Shown here piece after piece: positions 22,745 through 32,381 of a stretch of DNA of 64,000 nucleotides. A program made the position numbers and the translations under genes. Position 1 is the stretch's first letter. Each line of letters begins with the position of its first letter. The stretch comes from Melieria omissa (taxonomy: Eukaryota; Arthropoda; Insecta; Diptera; Ulidiidae). Under the pieces are notes generated by a model. The model did no database searches. It saw nothing but the letters and a program-made list of their open reading frames with translations, and had not been told where the DNA came from. The stretch lies in the NCBI GenBank assembly GCA_963971225.1, contig OZ020267.1, positions 37,603,854 through 37,667,853 on the forward strand, read 5' to 3'.

Positions 22745-23829
22745 ATGTCTGCCATGGAAAATGAATCCAAAATTAAGCGGATGGTACCAAACCTTCCATG
22801 TAAGCTGTTGCGCATCAATTAAAGTTTTCAAAGACGGATTTAAAATTAATAATGTATATGTTCTAACTTTCCAGACAAAAAACCACTCAGTGAGTGCAAC
22901 AACTGCAACGAACTGCATAAAAAAGTCGATTTGTTGCAAGGTAACTATAAACTTATTTAAAAAAAAACTCCCTTAAGAGTTGTCAATTCTCTTTTATAGA
23001 AAGTCTGCAAAATTTATCGGATACGATGAAGAGAGAATTAAAGGAAATTAAAGGTAAGCTAGTGGGTATTTATATGGACTTTTACTGTATTTAGTTTTTT
23101 AATTTCAGAAAACACTTTGCAAAATGAAAAAGTGATGATGGCGGCCCTTGCGGAGCAAAAAGTCCTGACCTCACGCTTGTTAAAGCAAGAGTCAGTGACC
23201 GCGTCGTTTGCAACTTTTTTCCCGGTTCCTACGGAGGAAGATCTGCTGACCCTGGAGCGGAAAATTGCCACCAACAGGGACGTTTTTGTAAGAGATTTTT
23301 CAACCCATTAATGACTACAGATACACATACGTAACGGCAGCAACGTAAATGTAAAATGTCATTTACAGGTTATGTAACCATTTTTAATTAACGTTGCTGC
23401 CGTTACATAGGTGTAATTGTGGGCATTAATGGGTCAATTAGAAATTGTTTAGCATATGTATTCACCTTATTTTCTTAGGTTACTACGATAAAAGCACTGC
23501 TCCGTAGGAACATTAATGTGAACCTTAAAAACATAATCGGGGAAAAAGTTGCAACAGGCTACAATATTGAAGGGACGCATGGGAAAAAGAGGCTAAGGGA
23601 CGTCCCAATGTTTTATGGTGCTCTCTTAGGTAAGCAGAACAGTAACAATAACGCATCTCATTTTTCTATATATCTATACAATTATCTCGTTACAGATGCT
23701 ATTTCAAGCTTGCCATCATCAGAAGACCCAGAAAAGCAATTGCGCAAAGCAATTCAATTGCTAAAGAAGAGGTCCTTCAGAAATAAAGGAGCCAAACTGG
23801 ACAGTCCCACCTCCCCTACTTCTGAATAA
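22745..23829 (+). CDS. DUF4806 protein, 212 residues, six exons
   Basis: Exons at 22,745-22,799, 22,875-22,940, 23,000-23,053, 23,109-23,287, 23,479-23,629 and 23,696-23,829 all have GT-AG borders and join in phase to give 212 codons plus TAA. The protein starts MSAMENESKIKRMVPNLP, has a CNNC pair at residues 26-29, a probably coiled-coil middle, and from about residue 95 a DUF4806-like domain (FPVPTEEDLLTLERKI, then GYNIEGTHGKKRL, then PMFYGALL). The basic Ser/Pro tail ends PTSPTSE. DUF4806 has no established function, and its domain is widespread in insect genomes. Its position beside a Tnp2-like transposase, inside the same terminal repeats, suggests an accessory transposition protein. An upstream non-coding exon is possible. 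Intron 4 is long because it holds a MITE. Confidence 0.85.
23304..23433. mobile_element. 130-bp palindromic MITE in intron 4 of the DUF4806 gene
   Basis: Inverted arms of about 45 bp (CCCATTAATG at the outside, GTAACGGCAGCAACGT further in) nearly fill the element. It is flanked by TCAA at 23,300-23,303 and 23,434-23,437. The CCC start and 4-bp TCAA duplication recall piggyBac-like MITEs with a variant of TTAA, but this is tentative. It lies wholly within the intron and leaves the splice sites intact. Confidence 0.85.
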
Positions 23830-23841
23830 TTTGGTTTATTT

Positions 23842-24012
23842 TCTTTTTATTCGTTATTTTATGTTTCTATGTTATATGTTCCTTTTACCCAGCTTCCCTA
23901 CTTCAAATGAATTTGTTTTCTTTTCTTTTTATATGTTATTTTATAATTCTATGTTATATGTTCCTTTTTCCCAAATCCCCTACTTCAAATGAATTTGTTT
24001 TCTTTTCTTTAT
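23842..24012. repeat. Direct repeat of about 87 bp behind the DUF4806 gene
   Basis: Two diverged tandem units, each containing CTATGTTATATGTTCCTTTT and CCCTACTTCAAATGAATTTG, follow the stop codon. They probably fall in the 3' untranslated region. Confidence 0.75.
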
Positions 24013-24650
24013 ATATGTCAATTTATACAAAATTAAAAAAAATTAATATTTATTAAACAAGAGTTTATTTATATAAATGTAAATTTGTTTATTTTGAAGT
24101 GGTTGGGTATTGGAACTCAGCGTTCTAGTCCAAAACTAGCGCATTTTGCACTAGTTTAAAACTAGTTTGAATGTGTGGCAGAGTGTGACAATTGCCACAG
24201 CGTAGGACATGTACATGCTAAAACGGACAGTTCGTAGCATTGAAATGGGATTGAGCGTGGACTGGTACCGGTGCAGAATGGACTAGTTGTGCACTAGTTT
24301 TGGACTAGTCATTTTTACTGCAGGGTATTGTTTTCATTCACCTCAGCGCATACACAAGCAACACGCACATTTATTTTCACACGGACACACACCCTTGCAT
24401 ATTCGAATTTGCAAACGATACGCCGCGGCGCGCCGTTTCGTGCTCATCAGCACAGCACAGCTTGCAATTGATGTTCCTTGTCGAACATCCCACAAAGAAT
24501 GAAGATGAACTTCGAAAATTGAAGTTTGGCGAAGCCAGCGACAAAACTTCGTATAGCCGAAGTACGTGTGGGACCTACTGTGCTAGATTTGCGTGACCGA
24601 AAAATTTTGTACCGCGTGGTACCTCTATGTGTTTATTTGCTTAGTGACCT

Positions 24651-24684
24651 CATCTAACTTGTTACTCATACGCCTCGTATGACA
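24651..24684. repeat. 34-bp inverted repeat with a perfect palindrome, left copy
   Basis: The segment contains TCATACGCCTCGTATGA (24,666-24,682), a palindrome with 7-bp arms and a 3-base centre. The same 34 bp occurs inverted at 29,010-29,043 with two changes, and a shorter version (CCTACGAGGCGTATGAGTAA) at 26,933-26,952. It overlaps the right target duplication of the P-like element, so it was already present when that element landed. Confidence 0.8.
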
Positions 24685-25992
24685 GCAAACACAAGTAATA
24701 ATCTCTGTAAATTCTCTTACTATACTCTCTGTTAATCTTTCAAGTGCTCGACAAAGCTGAGATCACACATATTGTAGCACATCTACTGGACGGTATAGAC
24801 CAACCAAAAATTCCCCTTGTCTTCTTTCATAGTTGCAACTGCAGTTGGTTTTGTCTGTCTGCACCACTTAGTTTGTTTATTTATTTCAGTGTTTGTTTAT
24901 TTGTCGCGGCAAGTTGCGTTTGTTTCGTTCGCCAGCTCCTTCGTTCGCGCGCTCTTCTCTTCTTCTTCTTCTTCTCGATTGCTGTTTCGCGCACTGCTAC
25001 ATCAAATTGTTTACAAGTGTGTATGAGCGAATGTTAGCATTTCTTTATTTGCTTCCTTATTCATTACTCGCACTTATACACATTCACACACACACACACA
25101 CACACATACGCCCATATGCACGCACTTGCAGCTACACAAACATAAAAAGCTCAAGGATAAAATTTCAGTTCAAGGAAGTCGTTAGTTATCTTTATGGCAG
25201 TGTGTACAGCTGTATGTGTGCGGCTGCCTATACCGCAAGTCATATGTATACATATGTGTGTGTGTATATGTATATGTTTGCATGTAAGTAGGTGTGAAGG
25301 GCTCGTGTTGATGTTGACGATGTTGTTGGTGCTGCTGTTGGTTTGGTTTATTATTGTTTGTGTTTGTTGCTGTTGTTGTCTTGTTTTTCACCACATTTTC
25401 GGTTGAGTGTGAAATATTATTTACACACACATGCACAAAAATGTAGAAAATTATTTAATGACTTTTAGAATTTCAAATGGAATACTTTAGTTGTGATTTA
25501 AATATTCGCGAATGCATATTTCATGCCAAGTGGCGGCTCTGCTGCTTCAGCCAGTACGGCCCGCTGTGGGTTGTTTGTATTTTTACACAGATTTGCATGA
25601 ATTATTCACGTTTACTTGAAACGCATGCCCAGTACGCAGGTATGAGTAGTTGTTGCCTTCTAAATATTTGAATATTTATTTAGTTTGTCTACACTTTTTA
25701 CAAGTTGAAAATTGTTACTAAAATACATTTAAACCCCAAACACACATCACACAGTTCAAATTTTGGGCCTTGATTTAATGTCACTTTGATGAAATCGTAT
25801 CTCGCATGTCTTGTTTATGCTTTTTGTTTATTTTGCTATTCCTTTCACTGCTGCAATAACTGAGCAATAAATTTTCATTAATTCCTATTCGTAGCAGGAA
25901 TTCCATTCCTAAATTATAGTAGATTGAATTCTGAGGTATAGTTTTGCAAAACACGAACGTGAAAGAGTAAAGCCAATGATAGAAGTTCAAAC
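24685..25992. other. No gene recognised; microsatellites
   Basis: This is a mixed, apparently single-copy island. It has (CTT)n near 24,957-24,973, (CA)n at 25,086-25,106, GTAT-rich text near 25,241-25,282 and (GTT/GCT)n near 25,318-25,380. Open frames are low-complexity and conflict between strands. Confidence 0.5.
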
Positions 25993-25996
25993 ATAT

Positions 25997-26411
25997 TGTT
26001 ACGAAAATGACTTCTCTGAGTTCGTTTTGGATTGTGCTTGAAAATAAAACTACTTCAGTTACTCAGCGCCAACGCAGTCAAAAACCAACAATCACTTTAT
26101 TTACAAATTTACACTTTTTACTACTTTACACTACTACTATTGCATGTTTCCCCTTTGCTTGCTCAACACAGACTCGACCCTCTACGCCGCACACTGCTGC
26201 TTTTTATACTTGCTTTCTTATCGCGCCGAAGTTTCTTGCACCTTCCAGTTGTACTTTCTATCTTGATCGTTCTAGCAAAGCCTATTACCGCCGCGAACCA
26301 TCAATGCCATATCGGAATTATAGCAAGTTTACCGTACCCAAAGTGCATGCCTAAAAGTATGCTTGGAAAAGCATTCATGCATAGCACAGCACAGAGTGCC
26401 TCTTCGTTATA
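25997..26411 (-). mobile_element. Solo LTR of a Ty3/gypsy-type retrotransposon, copy 1 (minus strand)
   Basis: The 415-bp block starts TGTTACGAAAA and ends CGTTATA, and is flanked by ATAT on both sides (25,993-25,996 and 26,412-26,415). On the minus strand it has a TATA box, TATAAAAA (26,201-26,208), and downstream AATAAA (26,096-26,101), the order expected of an LTR promoter and poly(A) site. It is about 80 percent alike, by eye, to the copy at 33,102. No internal retroviral-type genes flank it, so it is a solo LTR left by recombination. The terminal dinucleotide has mutated from CA to TA. Confidence 0.85.
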
Positions 26412-26433
26412 ATATTAAATAGAATATGACTTA

Positions 26434-26876
26434 AGGCTTGATTACACGTAACGAGTCGAGTGACGAGACATCAAAATGGTACTAGGCCGAAAGAATTGGG
26501 ATAGCGAGCAAAAGCGACGAGTTGTTCAAACGTATTTCGACACGCGGCGAGTCAGTTCGGTTTTACAATGCACAAAATGAACTAAGCAACTCGCGCAATT
26601 AAACTCAACCGAGCGAAAGGTGGTGTGTGACGCATACCGCATGTCACGAGTGATTCCGAATATGACGAGCGATTGCACGAATCGCTGCGAAAAGAGAAAA
26701 ATATAACGGTAAAGTAGTGGTCGCTCGGCCTAGCAAACAAAATGTGATTCTAGTGGCTCTCTCGCCACTTTCATCGGTCACTGACTCAATCAAGAACTCG
26801 CCTTACCGTTTAGACGAAACGAGTACTCGTTCGAGTTGCTGTCTTCTCACTCTACTCGTTACGTGTAATCAAGCCT
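26434..26876. mobile_element. 443-bp MITE, Harbinger-like (tentative)
   Basis: The inverted ends AGGCTTGATTACACGTAACG match perfectly for 24 bp and weakly beyond. They are flanked by TTA on both sides (26,431-26,433 and 26,877-26,879). A 3-bp TTA duplication suits PIF/Harbinger. The interior is rich in CGAGT/GCGA words and has no transposase. It sits 22 bp from the solo LTR. Confidence 0.8.
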
Positions 26877-26879
26877 TTA

Positions 26880-27857
26880 CTTATTATGAATTAATTGTTA
26901 TATCAAGTAATCGCATTACTTGTGGTCACTGTCCTACGAGGCGTATGAGTAACTATAATAGAGCACTGCGGTTTTGCGGTTTGTTTCAGATTTTAATATT
27001 TAAAAGTAATAATAATTATAATAATTAAATAATTAAAAATATAAATAACTAAAATTATAATTAATAGTATAAATTAGTAACTTCTTCAAGTCTGAAGTCA
27101 GTGAGTTTAGTAAATTATGTTTCTTTTAATATTTTGTTGACCCCGCAAGATTTTGGCGATAAAATTAAAAATAACTGCTCAATTATTTCTTATTTGAAGT
27201 GCTTTCACATTGTTTGAAGTCAATAAGTCCATCAAAGTATGTTTCCCCAAACTAACTTTTAACCTTCAGTTGACCAAGTCATGTTTTGATTATCAAAAAA
27301 GTGAAAAACATGTGCCGAATAATTTCTCATTTGAAACACTTTCACCAAATTTTAAGCCAATAGTCCAATTAAATCTAAAAAATAAATATCAATAAATTAA
27401 ATTAAATGTTTCTTCATACAAACCTTAACACATTGTTGACTTCATTAGATTTTGATAAAAAAAAAACAAAAAATATGTGTGTAATTAATTTTAATGCGGA
27501 TTGTTCAACCTGTATTTCAAGAATTTTCTTCCTTACGGAGGTTCAGTTCAAATTTCATGTTAGAAGATTCAGAGATTTTGCTGGGTAATGATGGACCAGT
27601 CAGTCAGTCAGTCATGGCAGTCAAACAACAGACCTTATAAAATTCAACTTATTCAGGAATTGAAGCCAAATGACCATCATTCATGCTGTGCATTCGGCCA
27701 ATGAACTCAAAACCAATTGGAAGTCAAACCACTGTGTTTTCGCTATATTTTGTTTTGTTCATTGATGAGGCTAATTTTTGATCAGTATCAATTAAATAAT
27801 GAAAAATATAATATTAATATAAACTGTAAGAATAATTGCGGCATTTGGAGCAAAGGG
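26880..27857. other. No gene recognised; AT-rich
   Basis: Very AT-rich sequence with no supported feature except the partial palindromic motif at 26,933-26,952 and (AGTC)n near 27,597-27,612. Confidence 0.5.
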
Positions 27858-28320
27858 AATCCTGCAGAGATTCACGAGGCACAATTTCATCCACGAAAAG
27901 TCACTGTTTGGGATGCTTTAGGGGCCGGTGGAAAAGTTGGTTCTTTCTTCTTTACAAATGTGAGCACGTTGCCATGATTGTTGATTATTTTGTGTCCCTA
28001 TTGCATGGAATGTTGGCTTAAGACATGGTTTTTCCAACATAACGGCGCGAAATGACATAAAATGCATCAAACAATCGACTTATGGAAGGAAAAATTTGGT
28101 GAAGGCGTCATTTAGCGAAATGGGCCCGTTGAATGTCGATTTAATGCCTCTAGATGATTTTCCCTGAGGCTACGTCAAGTCATTGATTTATGTAAACAAA
28201 TGGAAAATTGTAGACGCCTTGGAAAACAAAATCGGGCGCACCATTACCGAAGTACGACGCCCATTGCATGAAGAAGTGTTTGAAAATTGGACATGTAGAC
28301 TACGTCAGTCATGTGCTTGA
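27858..28320 (+). pseudogene. Decayed Tc1/mariner-superfamily transposase, C-terminal half
   Basis: The order HPRKVTVWDALGAGGKVGSFFF (from about 27,888), then WFQHNGAK (about 28,029), LWKEKFGEGVI (about 28,081), RNGPVE, and finally TRLRQS-type text near 28,292-28,310 follows a common insect transposase family. Its blocks are normally VTVWxAL, WFQxDGAxCH and ISRNG-V-WPPRS. Here the catalytic Asp of the FQxDGA block is Asn, and stops and frameshifts occur between blocks. No N-terminal helix-turn-helix was found upstream. It belongs to the same broad family as the relic at 7.44-7.79 kb. Confidence 0.75.
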
Positions 28321-29487
28321 AATTATATTCTAATACTAATAATATTCTAAGAATCATATTTTAATACTAATGATATTTTAAATAAAGTAAACTTTCAGTT
28401 TGAAATTATGTAATGTTATTATTTTATTTCAATTTGAAGTTTTAAACCTTAAATAAACAATAGCGGTCTTTCCTCCGAGGCTATTAACTTGTTAGTTGGT
28501 AATATTTTATGTATATTTTGTTTTTGTAATATTAATGAACTACCACACAAACGACTAACAAAGTGCCAGTTTGGAAGGCTTAATCAATTTTTCTTTACTT
28601 GGTAACATTTAAATAATTTGTTAAATTTTTTTAATTTTCTGAAAATTGTGTGCGCTGGTGGAACTTTTGCATCCGATATTGTTTCTCTTTTTTCCAATTT
28701 TAATTGCTTACCTGTAATTATTGAGATTTGCTCGATAGCATTAGACACTAAATGCTAAACGATTTTAAATTTTGCGTTTTCTCGCTGCATTTTTGCATTT
28801 GCATTAAAAATGAAAGGTTTTGAATAGAAATAATGGATCTGCTGTGTCACACACACAGCGTACCAGACTACCGAAAATAAGTGGATGGGGTTGTTTACAG
28901 CTAAGAACAAATAACCAAATATCGAACTATCAAATTAACAGCCTCGGTGTGAAGATCGCTAATATTTATAAAAAAAATTAAATTATTATTAGTTATTACC
29001 TGTACCCATTGTCATACGAGGCGTATGAGTAACAAGTCGGATGAACTTAAATGGGTTATGAAAGTGGATTTGCGTTACAAGCAATACAGGGTGTTACAGT
29101 GGCGCACAGAGGGGGTGTTTTGGGGCTTAGACCCATTAAAAGCCAATAAAAAAGTCCTGCGAGCTTAAAAGTTGTACCCAAAGCCCACAAAATGAAATCC
29201 TGTGTGGAGGTAAGTAGGACTGAGGTGGTAAGTAGGCGTGACTGCCCTAAGGCGAAGGCCATTTTGGTCTTGAAGACCGGTTTGTGACAGCATAAACAGT
29301 CGACCTAAAACTAAAATTAAAAAAATAAATGGAAAACATGATTATTTCTTTTTTATTCGAATCATCTTGTTTCAGCTTCAATCAAAGAGTTTAAATTAAT
29401 CTTTTCGACCACGAATTTACCCTGTGTCTCGATATTATTTATTGGTATTTAAATTATGGAATAGTTGCCTAAGAATTGTGCACGACA
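28321..29487. other. No gene recognised; right copy of the 34-bp palindromic repeat
   Basis: AT-rich sequence. At 29,010-29,043 lies the inverted partner of the repeat at 24,651-24,684 (palindrome 29,012-29,028). A fragment starting CAGTGGCGCAC near 29,097 resembles the outer end of the hAT-like MITE at 43,423, but no right end was seen. Confidence 0.5.
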
Positions 29488-29908
29488 TTTGAAGTCGCCA
29501 CGCCCCTTTGTTAGAGTTCTAGAGCCGGTTTACTTTTGAACAATTTTAGCTTAAAACGGGTTAAAAAAATTTTGCATCAATATGTTTTAAGTACAAAAAA
29601 ATTATCCAAAATTTATGGAAAAATACAAAATTATCACTTTTTGATTTTATTTAACCATTATTAAAGAAACAGGGTCTTGATCAAACGCACCCAATTCGTA
29701 GACTTCAATTAGAACAAAAACTTTCTCTGATATCGCTGCAAATTATTTTGGGTATAACAGTAAAATGTTTGGAATTTGCTTTCAATTCACTTCTAAAAAT
29801 ATTAATTTATTGGTGCCTTCTTAAATTAAACCCATAAATCAATCGTAGCTTTTGCTATAAGATGCCAAATAGGTGCAGTTGCTCTCAGGCAACTTTGGGG
29901 TCTAAATG
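29488..29908 (+). repeat. Dispersed repeat family A, copy 2
   Basis: This copy is collinear with 11,004-11,437 from ATTTGAAGTCGCCACG to the terminal hairpin GTTGC-TCTCAG-GCAAC and TTTGGGGTCTAA. It has scattered substitutions and a few small indels. In this copy the right end reads CTAA after the hairpin, compatible with a Helitron-type CTRR end, whereas copy 1 reads CGAA there. Confidence 0.85.
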
Positions 29909-30925
29909 GTGAATGGCTTAAATTTATATTAAAAAATTCAAGGCCATAATGTAATCTGTATCTTCAAACACTTGCATTCCATTACTTCGCAAATGAGCTC
30001 TCACTAAATTTCCCCAAGATTTCGCTGCTTTAAAGTTCAATTTAACTGTTGGCTTCACACAAATTTTAAACAATAGAATTTAATTTAATTTGATGGCGCT
30101 TGCCGCACTTACAGTCCACACAATAAAATGCCTGCCTGCCACGCACCTCCACTCTCACTCACACATTTCCGAATTTACTTCAGCATTCCGACCACATGTC
30201 ATTAATAAACGTGCGACAGACAAAAATGGAACAAAAGCTAATTAAGTTTATGTCACCGGAAATTTGTTTCACCTCAGAAGCTGAGCGCAGCGCGCTGCCA
30301 GCCGACCGGGCGACGGCTGCCTGCAGTGAGGTTAGGCGAGGTTAAGTGAGTTGTTGGCATGTTGTGCGAAGAACTTTGGATTCGAACTTGTGCATTCATT
30401 GGCAATTAATATTGGCCGAGCAGCAGCGGGCGGTTGCTGCTTGGCCGTGTTGCTGCTGTCGTTGCAGATGATATTTTTTTCTTTCGTTGCGGCAAATCGA
30501 CTCGGCACAATGATAATGATTGCAAATACGCAAACAGAGCACAACTACAACTACACAACTACAACTTCGACAACGACTGGCAGCGTTTTCAGATTTTATT
30601 ATCTGCAAGTTGGAGACATTTTGCAAAGTCTGTCCTTGTTGTTGCGTTTGCCTTTGCCTTGTTGCAGCTAACAATTTAATTTCCAGTTGGAATTTCGGTT
30701 GGGTAATGAGCACCGGCACTGGGTCGCACTCAGCCATGCGGCGAGGGGGGGGGGGGAGAAGAACGAGGAGGACGAGGAGGGGTCGAGAGTGAAGTGCTCG
30801 TAATGCGTGCTGTCACAATGTTGGCCGGGATTTTGCACGGCTCGGCTATTTGTGCGAGAGTGTGTGTTTTTTTTTTTTTTTTTTTTTTTTGGAGAAGGGA
30901 AAAGCATTGAAAGCCGGTGTGTGAG
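29909..30925. other. Single-copy-looking island; homopolymers
   Basis: No gene was recognised. The region is rich in GCTGC/CAAC words, with open frames on both strands typical of fly intronic DNA. A G run lies at about 30,746-30,757, a GAGGAC-type run follows, and a T run of 23 is at 30,868-30,890. The last nine bases, GTGTGTGAG at 30,917-30,925, are one copy of the R1-like target duplication. Confidence 0.5.
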
Positions 30926-32372
30926 ACTTTCACCCACTAAAAACCCTCCTATCTCCTAAACTGCTGCCAGGGAACTTCCTGCGAGGAATTACTTCCTGGT
31001 AGCAGTAGGGTGCGGCACCGTGCCCACCTCCTCGGACTATCTCATTGCCCTACGTTGGCGTTCTAGGACGCGCAGTGTTTTAATAATGCTGGCTGCGGCC
31101 GAGCATACGGCTTGCCACTTTCGTGGCGTGTCGCACATGTGTGCAGTCAGGTTCGACACAGACGGATGCTCCCCAAGAGCGACTGCTAGTTCCCTTCGGA
31201 CGGACTCGAACCTAGGGCACTCCATCAGGACGTGCTCAGCGGTCTCCTGCTTTTCTGGACAGAGCGTGCAGAAGGGGTCGTCGTCGTGCTTAAACTTGTG
31301 CAGATACTGCTTGAAGCAGCCATGCCCACTTAGCAGCTGGGTGATGTTGTGGTCCACCTCTCCATGCGAGCGAGCTACCCACCGCGCGATATCCGGGATC
31401 AGTGCAAAAGTCCAGCGCCCTTTGCTGGATTGCTCCCATTTGCGCTGCCAGTCCCTGATGGTGGCACTTCTTTCTGAGGCTTTCATGGCGCTTGTCGGCT
31501 TTGTGACTGCGTTATAAAGGCGTTGCATTTCGACCGCCAGTAGTTCAATCGGCGGCATGCTTGCAATAACTCCAACTGCATCGTCGGACACTGTGCGGAA
31601 GGCGCTTACTACCCGCAGTGCGCTTAGTCGATACGTCGACCTGATGCCTTTAGTGTACTCTCGGATTTTTACTGCGTCCGCCCATACTGGAGCTGCGTAG
31701 AGTATGATTGAGGCTGTCACCCTGGCTAGCAGTTTTCGCCGACTGGCGCGAGGGCCGCCTACGTTCGGCATCATCCGCGTAAGTGCGCCGTTTACGCGTG
31801 ATGCCTTTTCGCACACGGTTCTTAGATGCTCTTTGAAGGTCATCTTCGTATCAATGATCACCCCGAGGTATCGGAGAAAAGGCTGGGACATGATTTCATG
31901 TTCTCCGACAGTTATCGTCAGTGTCTCGCTCACCTTTCTGGTACTCAGTAGCACCACCTCGGTCTTGTGCGCCGCTAGCTCCAGCTTCGCATCCGTCAAC
32001 CATTGATTAACGCGGCATATCGCATCGTTGCACCTCTGCCGTAGCGTATCCGTGTGCTTCGCTACTGCCACCATTGCAATGTCATCCGCGTAGCCGATAA
32101 TGTTGACGCCTTCTGGCAGCTCCAGGCGGAGGATGCCGTCGTACATGACGTTCCACAATGTTGGGCCAAGCACCGAGCCCTGTGGAACGCCACCAGAGAC
32201 CTCGTACCGCTGTACGCCTGAATCTGTATCATACAGAAGTACTCTGTTGCTGAAATAACTGCAAATTATCCGCTGCAGATATGCTGGTACTTTAAAGTGC
32301 TGTAATGCACTTTTAATGTGGCCCCAGTTTGCCGAGTTGAAGGCGTTTTTCACGTCTAATGTGACGACGAGT
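30926..32372 (-). mobile_element. 5'-truncated R1-clade LINE inserted in a GT-rich site
   Basis: This minus-strand non-LTR retrotransposon of 1,447 bp is flanked by GTGTGTGAG on both sides (30,917-30,925 and 32,373-32,381). Its 3' end is at 30,926 (minus-strand text GGGTTTTTAGTGGGTGAAAG), preceded by a short 3' untranslated region of about 110 bp. Its 5' end was cut inside the reverse transcriptase. The flank to the right is a GT/AC microsatellite, into which the target fits. The coding part has no stop or frameshift, pointing to recent insertion. R1-clade families that target AC-type microsatellites are known (Mino, Waldo). Confidence 0.88.
31037..32372 (-). pseudogene. R1-clade reverse transcriptase, C-terminal 445 residues
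   Basis: Reading leftwards from 32,372, the retained protein starts in reverse-transcriptase motif A (VVTLDVKNAFNSANW). It continues with GGVPQGSVLGPTLWN, the catalytic GYADDIAMVA (about 32,059-32,095) and the AAHKTEVVLLS and RYLGVIIDTKMTF blocks. It ends with a C-terminal zinc knuckle (CTLCPEKQETAEHVLMECPRF) and RRAMR before the stop at 31,037-31,039. The SDDAVGVIASMPPIELLAVE block is characteristic of the R1 clade. The endonuclease, the fingers of the polymerase and the entire first ORF are missing, so no active enzyme is made. Upstream in-frame codons beyond 32,372 are host microsatellite (His/Thr runs) and are not part of the element. Confidence 0.9.
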
Positions 32373-32381
32373 GTGTGTGAG

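Larger units (their letters stand above)
19997..24325 (+). mobile_element. Tnp2/CACTA-like transposon, apparently complete
   Basis: The terminal inverted repeats CCCTGCAGTAAAAAT (19,997-20,011 and complement at 24,311-24,325) match perfectly over 15 bp. They are flanked by TAT on both sides (19,994-19,996 and 24,326-24,328), a 3-bp duplication like that of CACTA/EnSpm elements. Both subterminal zones are dense in ACTAGT/CTAGTT words (about 20,018-20,075 and 24,120-24,310), probable transposase-binding repeats. Two + strand genes lie inside, a Tnp2-like transposase and a DUF4806 protein, both reading open once introns are removed. The ends are not CACTA in sequence, so the superfamily call rests on the transposase and duplication length. 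It is inserted in the P-like element. Confidence 0.85.
18162..24646. mobile_element. P-like DNA transposon, 6.5 kb, carrying a nested element
   Basis: The ends are 26-bp perfect inverted repeats (18,162-18,187 and 24,621-24,646, starting CACTAAGCAAATAAAC). They are flanked by the 7-bp direct repeat ACCTCAT at 18,155-18,161 and 24,647-24,653. Weaker inverted similarity continues inward for about 200 bp (AGGTCCCATACGCACTTCGG on the left, its diverged complement on the right), and part of the left subterminal block is repeated at 18,394. A 7-bp duplication fits P-superfamily elements such as ProtoP/1360. The interior has a P-like C-terminal frame but no recognisable THAP or catalytic region, so the element is internally deleted. 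Without the 4.3 kb insertion it would be about 2.15 kb. Confidence 0.8.
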
